Below the pieces are notes generated by a model, which made no database searches, was not told the origin of the DNA, and was given only the letters and a program-made list of their open reading frames with translations. The translations under genes were made by a program, and so were the position numbers. From JAKBCQ01 sp021807585 (lineage in GTDB: Bacteria > Planctomycetota > Planctomycetia > Isosphaerales > Isosphaeraceae), in the NCBI GenBank assembly GCA_027325115.1, contig DAHWFG010000238.1:1-13463 (forward strand): a DNA stretch of 13,463 nucleotides. The letters run 5' to 3'. Shown piece after piece: positions 1 through 6,931 of this stretch. The number at the start of each line of letters is the position of its first letter. Within the stretch, counting starts at the first letter, position 1.

Positions 1-461
1 GTATCGCGCGGCAGCAGATCGACGCGGGTCGCGAGGATCGCGGCCTCGATCACGGCGAACGCGGCGCGGTTGAATCCGACGAAATCGCCGAAACGCCCCG
101 TCGCGACGGTTCGCGCTCGAACGATCGCGCGCGGCTCGCGATCGTCGATCGCATCGACGACGAATTCATAATAACGTTTGCAATTCTTAAGAATCAATCC
201 CCGCACGGCCCGCGCCGGCTCGGTTTCGAGCGTCGCGGCGTCGACCTCGGAGACCGCGGCCTTGGCGAAAAGCAGCACGTCGTCGCCGACGTGCAAGACA
301 CCTGCGCGTGTCGCATTCAAGTTCGAAAACGTTTTGGACGTTTGATAAGGCCGCAACGTAAAGCGATCGAACGATTCCGATTCGTCGATCGTCGGGCCCA
401 TCGGCGCGATGTTGACGCCCCCTTGGCGATCAATCGTCGTAACGATGCACTCGACGATCAT
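1..461 (-). CDS. DUF447 family protein, 3' end cut off by window edge
   Basis: Reading the minus strand from an ATG at 461 gives an open frame of 153 codons that runs off the left edge. The N-terminus reads MIVECIVTTIDRQGGVNIAP followed by MGPTID, then later LRPYQTSKTFSNL and a GVLHVGDDVLLFAKAA stretch. This matches the start of the DUF447 family (COG2457), a small split-barrel, FMN-binding-type fold found in archaea, methylotrophs and planctomycetes beside tetrahydromethanopterin (H4MPT) genes. The start is set by an ATGA overlap with the stop of the upstream DUF6513 gene (458-460), which implies translational coupling. The exact reaction is not known to me; a role in making or using the H4MPT cofactor is inferred from family and context. 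The C-terminal part is not in the window. Confidence 0.85.
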   Translation of the reverse strand, partial: MIVECIVTTIDRQGGVNIAPMGPTIDESESFDRFTLRPYQTSKTFSNLNATRAGVLHVGDDVLLFAKAAVSEVDAATLETEPARAVRGLILKNCKRYYEFVVDAIDDREPRAIVRARTVATGRFGDFVGFNRAAFAVIEAAILATRVDLLPRD

Positions 462-1984
462 CCTCCCCCCTCCCCCGTCTCTCGATCAATCGCCGAGCCT
501 CCCTGGATTATCGATTCGTCCTCGGCCGCGCGAGACGCTTCGCGAGCGAGCGCGTTTCGGCTCGCATGCCGCGACGGCTCGGGCTCGGTCAAAAACCCCC
601 ACGATAGCGCTCGATCCTGCCGATACGCTTTGCCCAACGTCGCCGCGGTCTTCGCTTTCATCAATTCATAACCAAGATAAAATGCGTGCGAAGCGTCGGT
701 CACGTTCATGCGATCGAAAAGTTCGAAGGGATCGTCTCCCATGAAGTAATTCTTGTTGTTCATCACATGAATTATATGATCCTCGACGAAGATCCGCCAG
801 TTGGGATCGCGAATCCGCTTGGCGAGCTCGGCGAGATTCGCGTCGCCGAGCCGATTCACCTTGGGGTCGCGCAGCATCACGAGGCCGGGCTCGATCCGCT
901 TCGGCAGCGACCGCGTTCGCACCGCGTAATCCGCCAACCGCCGCGCCAGGTCGATCTCCTTCACCGACGTCCGCGCCCAATCGCCCACGGAAGTCGTGAG
1001 CACGCCTCCAATCGAAAGCTCGGCGCAAAATCCGATCAAAAGCGTGTTGATCCCCGCCGAATCGGCGTCGGTCAGCTCGGTCAGGTTCCCCACCCCCATG
1101 AACATCGGCGCCCCCGGATACCTCCTACGAACTTCGAGATAGCGACCCAGCGACCCCGCGAAACCAAAGCCGATCGGCTCCAGAATCGGATCGATTCGAT
1201 ACGAAATATCATGTTTTTCTAAATAATTAATCGATTCATCAATACCTTTAAGTGTACCGATTTGATCGGGAACGACGACGACCGCCGCGCCCCAATCGAC
1301 GGCGAGTTCGCGATTCGACGCGTCGACGCTGAGAACGATCTCCGCGCCTGCTCGCACCGCGAGATCCGCTTCGAGCGGATTCCACGAATCGATCGACACC
1401 CGCGCGCCGCGACCGCGTACCGCGACGACGGCGTCGGCGACCCCCTCCCAAGTCTCTCCCGGATCGCACCCGAGATCGATCCAATCCGCCCCCTGCGCGA
1501 TCAGACGATCGGCCTCGGCGAGAAGCTCGGCGACGTTCAACCGCGGTGCGTGATTAATTTCCGCAAATATCTCAATTTGATAACTTCCATAATTGTTTTT
1601 TCGTTGATCGGCTGCGCCGAGATACGACGGCAGATCGAGCAGATCCTCGGGGCCGAGTTCGATCGAGGCGCGGGTTCGGCTCGCGAGCGGTTCGAGATCG
1701 CCGCGACAATGCCCCGGAAGAACGATTCGATCGATATCTTCCGACACCGTGAGCTTGGCCGCGACCCAGCGGGGAGTCATCAGCGCCGCGACCGAGATCG
1801 GCAAGACCGCGATTTGATAGCGTAAACCGATCTTGGGCGCAATCTCTTCGAGCAACCGCCCGAGCGAAAACTCGGCGAGCCGTCCCGTCACAAACAGATA
1901 ATTCGGCGATTCATCCGCCACAATCGCACCGCAGTGAATCCGTCGTTCGCTCGCATTCGTCATGCTCGCGTCAAGCTCGATCAT
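458..1984 (-). CDS. DUF6513 / dihydropteroate synthase-like protein (H4MPT-associated)
   Basis: This is a full-length protein of 508 residues. Residues about 28-130 (YLFVTGRLAEFSL, then AVLPISVAALMTPRWVA) match the N-terminal DUF6513 domain. Residues about 138-340 form a pterin-binding TIM barrel like dihydropteroate synthase: EIFAEINHAPRL, GADWIDLGCDPGETW, VSIDSWNPLEADLAV and MGVGNLTELTDADSAG correspond to the usual EIN, D-x-G, ISIDT and late-barrel segments. Such proteins sit in tetrahydromethanopterin gene clusters and are thought to act in pterin cofactor synthesis; no exact reaction is claimed. The C-terminus after about 470 is polar and low in complexity. The gene overlaps the Uma2 gene by 14 bases if the ATG at 1984 is used; an ATG at 1963 (residue 8) would leave a 7-base gap, and neither start has a clear Shine-Dalgarno. 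Its stop overlaps the DUF447 start. Codons 243-260 and 127-147 are unusually AT-rich at the third position. Confidence 0.9.
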   Translation of the reverse strand: MIELDASMTNASERRIHCGAIVADESPNYLFVTGRLAEFSLGRLLEEIAPKIGLRYQIAVLPISVAALMTPRWVAAKLTVSEDIDRIVLPGHCRGDLEPLASRTRASIELGPEDLLDLPSYLGAADQRKNNYGSYQIEIFAEINHAPRLNVAELLAEADRLIAQGADWIDLGCDPGETWEGVADAVVAVRGRGARVSIDSWNPLEADLAVRAGAEIVLSVDASNRELAVDWGAAVVVVPDQIGTLKGIDESINYLEKHDISYRIDPILEPIGFGFAGSLGRYLEVRRRYPGAPMFMGVGNLTELTDADSAGINTLLIGFCAELSIGGVLTTSVGDWARTSVKEIDLARRLADYAVRTRSLPKRIEPGLVMLRDPKVNRLGDANLAELAKRIRDPNWRIFVEDHIIHVMNNKNYFMGDDPFELFDRMNVTDASHAFYLGYELMKAKTAATLGKAYRQDRALSWGFLTEPEPSRHASRNALAREASRAAEDESIIQGGSAIDRETGEGGG

Positions 1985-2672
1985 ACCCGGCGGAACGACG
2001 CTCCGCGGCCCAGATTCGAATCGATTTCGCCCACGCGGTTTCGCCGACCTCGGCGATCGACGCGAGCGCGGCGGCGACTTCGCCCGGAGTCAAAAGCGGC
2101 AAACATTCGCTCCGATCGATCAAACGATATGTCGCATCGTCTTGAAGACGATGGAACGAAATCGCGCCGGCCCTCCAGATCCAAATCTCGGGAACTCCGA
2201 TCGCGGAGTAAATCGCGATCCTGTCCAATAAGGGATTGGTGATCTCAATCTTGATCGCCAGATCGGGAGGAGGATCGACCGAAAGATCGATCGTCTTCTT
2301 TCCCCGCACGACCGGCTCATTTTTAAAATAAAAACACTTATCAGGCTCGATTCCTTTTTGAAGATCGGCCCTCCGCCATGTCGTCGATCCGGCGGATCGC
2401 ATCGGCCGATCGCATTCAACCGCGACGATCCCGATCAGCCGCGCAATCCATTCCGAAATAATCTCGTGCTCATACGAAGGAGACATAATTTCGACGAGCC
2501 CCCGATCGTAGGCGATTCGATCGCGAAGATCGGGATTTGCGATCATCGATTCATACGTTTTCCAATCGATTCCTTCGAGCAAACGGCGCGGATCCGTCGA
2601 TGGAAGCGGATCACCTCGGCGAGTTTGGATCGCGTCGAGTCGATCGGGAACGGTCGAAGTCGCTTTCGTCAC
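1971..2672 (-). CDS. Uma2 family (DUF820) PD-(D/E)XK nuclease-like protein
   Basis: The protein has 233 residues. It shows the Uma2 pattern (COG4636): an N-terminal LLEGIDWKTYESM region, RDRIAYDRGLVEIMSPSYEHE (about 53-70), IEPDKCFYF (about 108-116) and DLAIKIEITNPLLDRIAIYS followed by AIGVPEIWIW (about 137-166). Uma2 proteins have a restriction-endonuclease-like fold, occur in many copies in cyanobacteria and planctomycetes, and have no settled function. The usual motif is D-L-x-x-E; here D137 is followed by K141, so the acidic catalytic residue may be lost, although E143 lies two positions on. The GTG at 2672 is chosen because GGAAGGAG ends six bases before it. An upstream in-frame GTG at 2771 would place the terminator hairpin at 2725-2750 inside the gene. 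The gene is the first of three tightly packed genes, but no functional link to the two H4MPT-type genes is known. Confidence 0.82.
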   Translation of the reverse strand: MTKATSTVPDRLDAIQTRRGDPLPSTDPRRLLEGIDWKTYESMIANPDLRDRIAYDRGLVEIMSPSYEHEIISEWIARLIGIVAVECDRPMRSAGSTTWRRADLQKGIEPDKCFYFKNEPVVRGKKTIDLSVDPPPDLAIKIEITNPLLDRIAIYSAIGVPEIWIWRAGAISFHRLQDDATYRLIDRSECLPLLTPGEVAAALASIAEVGETAWAKSIRIWAAERRSAGYDRA

Positions 2673-2678
2673 GACTCG

Positions 2679-2686
2679 CTCCTTCC
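2679..2686 (-). promoter_or_regulatory. Strong ribosome binding site setting the Uma2 GTG start
   Basis: On the minus strand GGAAGGAG is followed by six bases and the GTG at 2672. It is one of the best Shine-Dalgarno matches in the window and decides for this start over the upstream in-frame GTG at 2771, which has no such site. Confidence 0.7.
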
Positions 2687-2724
2687 GCAAACTGGAACCA
2701 AAGCGATACAAGAAATTCCAAGCG

Positions 2725-2750
2725 AAACGCCCGACGGAATTCGCCGGGCG
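2725..2750 (-). terminator. Rho-independent-like terminator after the oxidoreductase gene
   Basis: The minus strand carries CGCCCG at 2750-2745 and CGGGCG at 2733-2728. The inner GCG and CGT also pair (one G-U), giving a nine-base-pair stem with an AATTC loop. TTT (2727-2725) follows directly, so the U tract is short. It lies 37 bases after the oxidoreductase stop and before the Uma2 start. It therefore probably ends the oxidoreductase transcript and separates it from the three genes downstream. Confidence 0.55.
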
Positions 2751-2786
2751 CTCGCGTGAACATTTTATCACATTAACCGGATTGGA

Positions 2787-4253
2787 TCAAGCTTTGCCCG
2801 CGGCGGGGTCTTTGCCGTTGATCCAATCGCCTTCGAGCTTCTGGTATGGCTCGGGAACGAGCTCGGAGCCTTCGAGTCCCGCGTGCCAGCCGATGATTTG
2901 ATTCGGCTTGCCGCGGAGTTCGCTCCGTTCTTCCCACCGCGCCGCCCACGACGGATCGGCCTCGGAAACCTCTCCCGTCGCTTTGTCGAAGAAGAGCGCC
3001 TTCCCTTCGCGATACGACTTGACGCCCATGTTGACCGTCGTGATCGCGGCGTAACCGAGTTCGGCGGGGCAGAGCGTCTCGGGATTGCGCGACCGGAGGC
3101 ATTCGATGAAGTGATCCCAAAGCGCGCGGGTGTCGTCGCGGGGAACGCTCACCGCGACGTGCTCACGAGCGTCAGAAACCTTCTTGTTGGGCGTGCCGGG
3201 CTTGTTCGAGAGCTTCTGCGGAAGGATGTCGAAGCCGTCCCCCGTGAAATTGAGCGTCCCGGTGTGCCCGCGAATCACCTCTTCGATCGGATGATCGTTG
3301 CACATCGTCGCGGTGACGATCACCTGGCAGCCTTCGTCGTAATCGGCCACCACGGTCGCCACGTCGGGAACGTCGCGGCCGTCGTATTCCATGTACAACC
3401 CGCCTGCGCCGACGACTCGACGCGGGAACCGAACGCCCATCGCGGTGATCAAGTGAGTGAGTTGATGAACAAACAAGTCGGTGTACATGCCGCCGCCGAA
3501 CTCCCAATAGCAGCGCCATTGGTGATACTTGGCGCGGTTGAAGGGCATGTCGGGGGCGAGGCCGAACTCGGTGCCGAGGAACATCTTCCAGTCGATCGTG
3601 CGGGGGTTCATGTCTTCGGTGAGATCGTAATAACGCCACTGGCCGACCGAGCTGTTGCGGTAATAGCTCGTTTGAGCCTGCATGACGTGGCCGATCTTGC
3701 CGGCCTTGATCAGGTCGTTCGCGGTGCGCCAGCGCGGGTCCGAGGTCGATTGCACGCCGACGGTCATCACGCGTTTGTTCCGTTGGACCGCGTCGACGAC
3801 GCGTCGCGCCTCGTCGATCGTGTGCGTCATCGGCTTTTCGCAGTAGACGTCTTTGCCCGCGTCGCACGCGTCGATCGTCATCTTGGCGTGCCAGTGATCG
3901 GGGGTCGCGATCACGACCGCGTCGACGTCTTTATTCTCGAGAACCTTGCGGTAATCGTTCTCGCACTGCTTGGCGCCCGTCTTTTTCTGAGCCTCTTCGC
4001 GGGCTCGCTGAAAAACGTCGGCGACGGCGATCGTATCGACGGCCTTCCCTTCGCCCTTCATCTTGTTGAGAACGTCGATATGCGCCTGGGCTCGCCCGCC
4101 GGGCCCGAGGATCGCGAAGTTGATGCGATCATTGGCGCCCTTGACCGCGCCCACGGCAGGGTGGGGAAACACGCTCGCCGCCGCGAGGGCGCCGGTCGCA
4201 ATGCCCGCCGTTTCGAGGAAACCTCGCCGGCTCAATTTGGATTCTTCGCTCAT
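2787..4253 (-). CDS. Tat-exported Gfo/Idh/MocA family oxidoreductase
   Basis: The protein has 488 residues. Its N-terminus has a twin-arginine signal (SRRGFLETAG, R9-R10) and a hydrophobic stretch to about residue 28, with probable cleavage after A36. This indicates export of a folded, cofactor-loaded enzyme. The Rossmann domain follows: INFAILGPGGRAQAH (about 44-58) with the glycine loop, then DAVVIATPDHWHAKM and CEKPMTH (138-144), the family's EKP signature. The C-terminal domain has YWEFGGGMYTDLFVHQLTH (249-267), where the usual Asp and His residues sit. The family uses NAD(P)(H) to oxidise or reduce sugars and related compounds; planctomycetes carry many exported copies, and the substrate cannot be read from sequence. 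The ATG at 4253 has CGGAG eight bases upstream, and the longer reading from 4298 adds only a non-signal-like extension. The gene appears to be transcribed alone, ending at the hairpin at 2725-2750. Confidence 0.96.
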   Translation of the reverse strand: MSEESKLSRRGFLETAGIATGALAAASVFPHPAVGAVKGANDRINFAILGPGGRAQAHIDVLNKMKGEGKAVDTIAVADVFQRAREEAQKKTGAKQCENDYRKVLENKDVDAVVIATPDHWHAKMTIDACDAGKDVYCEKPMTHTIDEARRVVDAVQRNKRVMTVGVQSTSDPRWRTANDLIKAGKIGHVMQAQTSYYRNSSVGQWRYYDLTEDMNPRTIDWKMFLGTEFGLAPDMPFNRAKYHQWRCYWEFGGGMYTDLFVHQLTHLITAMGVRFPRRVVGAGGLYMEYDGRDVPDVATVVADYDEGCQVIVTATMCNDHPIEEVIRGHTGTLNFTGDGFDILPQKLSNKPGTPNKKVSDAREHVAVSVPRDDTRALWDHFIECLRSRNPETLCPAELGYAAITTVNMGVKSYREGKALFFDKATGEVSEADPSWAARWEERSELRGKPNQIIGWHAGLEGSELVPEPYQKLEGDWINGKDPAAGKA

Positions 4254-4654
4254 CTGTTCGACTCCGTGGCGAAACGGGAATGGGAAAGCACGCACCAACC
4301 CGCTCGACGACGGCTCGCGCGCTCGAGAGGGTTTTCCTCATCGTGTGCGGGATCGTGAAGATACGCAACCCACCAGCGGCAAGAAAATGTTCCCTCAATA
4401 CGCTTTCACATTCGACAGCCGTAAAAATATCGCCGCGAATCTTCCGTGCCGATTCGGTGTTAAATTCACAGTGAGTCGGTTCGTTCGCGGTCAAGACCGC
4501 GGGCCGATTCGGCTCGAAATCCTCGTCGATTCAGCCGAATACGACACGTTCGACGCGATTGGAGTACAATCAGCCGGGTCGGCTCGAAAGCATTCGCCGT
4601 CAAAACGCCCGCCCGCCCGGCGGCGATCGAGTCGTATTTTCGAGGATTGATTTG
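4254..4654. promoter_or_regulatory. Divergent intergenic region with palindromes and repeated sites
   Basis: These 401 bases separate two divergent genes and should hold both promoters. No convincing ORF lies here. A perfect inverted repeat with seven-base arms and a two-base spacer (CGCGGTC, AA, GACCGCG) sits at 4486-4501. GCCGATTCGG occurs at 4448-4457 and 4503-4512, the latter within the odd palindrome GCCGATTCGGC. A related 17-base copy with two differences lies at 4573-4589 (compare 4503-4519). A TACAAT box at 4565-4570 resembles a -10 element for the plus-strand gene, but no good -35 is spaced to it. Operator function is inferred. Confidence 0.4.
4486..4501. repeat. Perfect inverted repeat, possible operator
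   Basis: CGCGGTC and GACCGCG are exact reverse complements separated by AA. The site is 154 bases before the SRPBCC start and 233 bases before the oxidoreductase start. It could be a dimeric regulator site or a small hairpin; no regulator gene is in the window. Confidence 0.4.
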
Positions 4655-5113
4655 ATGAGGTTCGTCAAGGAATCGCGAATCGCCGCGCCCCCCGAAGTCG
4701 TCTTCGCGTTTCACGAAAGTCCGGGCGCTCTGGCGCGACTCACGCCTCCGTGGGAGCGGGTCGAGGTGATCGAAGGGGGCGATTCGATCCTTCCGGGAAG
4801 TCGCGTCGTATTACGTATGAAAACGGGACCGATTCCGATGCGATGGATCGCCGAGCACGTGGAATACGATCGTGGACGATCGTTCTCGGATCGTCAGGTG
4901 ACGGGACCGTTTCAAAGCTGGCTACATCGGCATCTGTTCCTCGACGACGGCGCCGGAGGAACGATTCTTCGCGACGAAATCGATTACGAACCCCGCTGCG
5001 GAGCGATCGGGCGGGCGCTCGCGGGACGCTTCATCCGTCGCAAACTTGAAAAAATGTTCGAGTATCGTCACGAGATCACCGGAAAAATCGCGTCGATTCG
5101 CGATTTCGATTGA
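4655..5113 (+). CDS. SRPBCC (START-like) ligand-binding family protein
   Basis: A 152-residue cytoplasmic protein without signal or membrane segment. It has the SRPBCC pattern of the COG4276-like group: VKESRIAAPPEVVFAFHESP (4-23) as first strand and helix, ALARLTPPWERVEV, GSRVVLRMKTGPIPMRWIAE (48-67), SFSDRQVTGPFQSWLHRHLF (76-95) and GGTILRDEIDYEPRCG (101-116), then a C-terminal helix with FIRRKLEKMFEYRHE. The fold forms a hydrophobic pocket for lipids, pigments or other small ligands; the ligand cannot be inferred. Relatives are often found near or fused to TIGR01777-type epimerases, but none is present here. The ATG at 4655 has GAGG nine bases upstream and begins exactly at the family's N-terminus. 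A longer in-frame reading from 4559 adds 32 residues of non-conserved, arginine-rich sequence and was rejected. The 228 bases after the stop (5114-5341) show no gene or clear terminator. Confidence 0.85.
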   Translation: MRFVKESRIAAPPEVVFAFHESPGALARLTPPWERVEVIEGGDSILPGSRVVLRMKTGPIPMRWIAEHVEYDRGRSFSDRQVTGPFQSWLHRHLFLDDGAGGTILRDEIDYEPRCGAIGRALAGRFIRRKLEKMFEYRHEITGKIASIRDFD

Positions 5114-5341
5114 CGACGAGGGTCGAAATATGCTCGTGTATCAGAGAGGAAAGCGAGATCGGAATTCCGGCGTTGATCGGCGCGATCGGCGCAACCGGGA
5201 ACGATTCACGCGGCGGGCGCGTCCGGGGGCGAAAATCGGGACGTATGCTTGGATAGAGCGAGCATCGGCGGGCGATTGAAATCGGAGCGGAATCGAACCG
5301 AGGCGAGTCGAACCAGGCGAAAGCGACCCACCGTGAAAACG

Positions 5342-6655
5342 ATGACGAACGGAACGGTTCAGTGTTGCCACTGCAAATTGGAGCTGACCCTCCCCGAGGG
5401 ATCGGCGGGTCGTCGGCTCAAATGCCCGCGATGCGGCGGCAAGTTTTACGTCGGTACGTGGGATCCTTCGTCGGGAACGTTCGCCGCGAGCGACCGAGCC
5501 TCGTCGGCCGAGGTCTCCCCCACCCGCCCCGCGTCCTCCCGCGAGATTCATCCCTCGGGAAGCGACGTCGAACTCAAGGCGAAAGATAGAAAGCGACCGT
5601 CGTCTTCACATGATCAGCAAGGTGTGCGTCGATCTGATTCAAAGCCGACCTCGAAGGATCGCCCCCCGTCGTCGGTGGTGATCGAAACGTTCAAGCCGGC
5701 GGCCGCGAAGCCCCGCCCCCCCTCGTCGCGTGAAATCGCCGCGCCGCGACGCGAACCGGCGCAGTCGAAACACCGCGACGAAGGATCGAAACACGAATCG
5801 AGTTCGCCGAAACGTCCGGCAAGCGATCCCCGGCGCGCAGGCTCAGGCGGCGGCGAAAGGAGCCTCCGCGAACTCGTCGGCGATGATTTGCTCGCCGACG
5901 CCGCGGGAGGATCGCGCGGACGAGCCGCCGACGCCGCGGGATTGTTCGATGATCTCCCCGACCCTCGCGCCAAAGCCGCTCCTTACCGTCCCGCTCCCGT
6001 CGAACCCGTGCTCAAACGCGGCCAACTCGGCGGTTCGGTCGCGGGATCGATCGCCCGGCAATGCCCCGCGTGCGACGGATTGATACCCGCCGGCGCTTCG
6101 ATCTGTTCGGCGTGCGGCTTCGACGCCGAATCGGGCGCCGCGGTTCCGCTGATCGAAGAAGATTATGATGAAACGTTCGCCGACGCCGCCGCGTCGAATC
6201 CGATCCCCTTCGGCGTGATCATGATCGGCGGAATCTCGCTGATCGCCGGCCTCGGTTTGGCCCTCGTCGCGTTCCTCGCGGGAGATCTCGGTTCCATCTT
6301 TCTCGGCCTCATTTGCCTCTTCGGCGTCTTCGCGTCGATTCAATTTTTACGAGGCGTCACGTACAAGCTTCTCATCATCGCGCTCTCAATCGGCGCCGCG
6401 GTCGACGTCGTCGCGTTCATCGCACTCCCCGTGATTAACGCCAACGAAACCGTCGAGGTCAAATCCGCGGCGAGCGACTCGGTCGAGGTCAAAGGTGGAG
6501 ACGAAGTCGATTCCGCCGACGAGGTCATCACGCCGATCACCGATCGAATCGACATGAATAAACTCGCGTTGGGTATCGGCCTGCTCGTCGCCTACGCGAT
6601 CGTCGCGTTTCTGCTCTTAACCCCCTCCTTCCGCCGCTATTACGATCGCTCATAG
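5342..6655 (+). CDS. Unrecognised double zinc-ribbon, four-helix membrane protein
   Basis: I do not recognise a named family. The 437-residue protein opens with a zinc ribbon (C8/C11 and C28/C31, in QCCHCKLELTLPEG and KCPRCGGKFYVG). A linker of about 200 residues follows, rich in Ser, Pro, Arg and Lys, with repeated RP-x-SS motifs at about 62, 85, 107 and 125. A second zinc ribbon follows (C241/C244 and C255/C258). Near the C-terminus are three predicted membrane helices (about 289-311, 317-337, 342-364), an acidic loop (about 368-405) and a fourth helix (about 406-427) ending in RRYYDRS. This N-terminal ribbon plus disordered linker is common in planctomycete hypothetical proteins. Both ribbons probably face the cytoplasm, suggesting a binding or sensing role at the membrane, but this is inference. 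The start is uncertain: a GTG at 5333 is also possible, and neither has a clear Shine-Dalgarno. Confidence 0.8.
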   Translation: MTNGTVQCCHCKLELTLPEGSAGRRLKCPRCGGKFYVGTWDPSSGTFAASDRASSAEVSPTRPASSREIHPSGSDVELKAKDRKRPSSSHDQQGVRRSDSKPTSKDRPPSSVVIETFKPAAAKPRPPSSREIAAPRREPAQSKHRDEGSKHESSSPKRPASDPRRAGSGGGERSLRELVGDDLLADAAGGSRGRAADAAGLFDDLPDPRAKAAPYRPAPVEPVLKRGQLGGSVAGSIARQCPACDGLIPAGASICSACGFDAESGAAVPLIEEDYDETFADAAASNPIPFGVIMIGGISLIAGLGLALVAFLAGDLGSIFLGLICLFGVFASIQFLRGVTYKLLIIALSIGAAVDVVAFIALPVINANETVEVKSAASDSVEVKGGDEVDSADEVITPITDRIDMNKLALGIGLLVAYAIVAFLLLTPSFRRYYDRS

Positions 6656-6793
6656 CCTCGAGCGCGTCGTCCCGTTCAAAACTCCGCCGGCGACGGTCGA
6701 TCAAACGCCCAGAGCCCAATTGCGCACCGCGATCACTACATATTTTTATATATTTATTATTATCAACAGATCGCTCGTTTCGTCGGCGCCGAA

Positions 6794-6823
6794 TTGACAT
6801 TCGACTTCGCGAGATTATCGTAT
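6794..6823 (+). promoter_or_regulatory. Candidate promoter for the VOC gene
   Basis: A perfect TTGACA (6794-6799) is followed, after 18 bases, by the weak -10 match TCGTAT (6818-6823). It lies about 110 bases before the VOC start. An AT-rich stretch (6738-6772), which stands out in this GC-rich DNA, lies just upstream and could act as an UP element. The match is by eye; planctomycete promoters are poorly described. Confidence 0.3.
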
Positions 6824-6931
6824 GGAATTGGATTGCGTGCGGACGCCCCCGCGATCGATTCTCGATCGGAGGATTCGCTCATCGCTCAACGATTCTAGAC
6901 GTATCGTTCATTATCAAAAGGAAACCTCTCG

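Noticed and set aside
291..744. Two overlapping plus-strand frames across the DUF6513/DUF447 junction
   Set aside because: Both are opposite recognised genes, and the products are Arg/Ser/Pro-rich with no recognisable motif.
2673..2771. N-terminal extension of the Uma2 gene to an upstream GTG at 2771
   Set aside because: It would run through the terminator hairpin at 2725-2750, lacks a ribosome binding site, and the GTG at 2672 has a strong one.
2883..4358. A 491-codon open frame on the plus strand opposite the oxidoreductase gene
   Set aside because: It is exactly antisense to a well-supported gene, has no family features, and is explained by GC-rich codon bias keeping the opposite frame open.
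4129..4494. A 121-codon minus-strand frame reaching into the divergent intergenic region
   Set aside because: It overlaps the oxidoreductase N-terminus in another frame and shows no family features or ribosome binding site.
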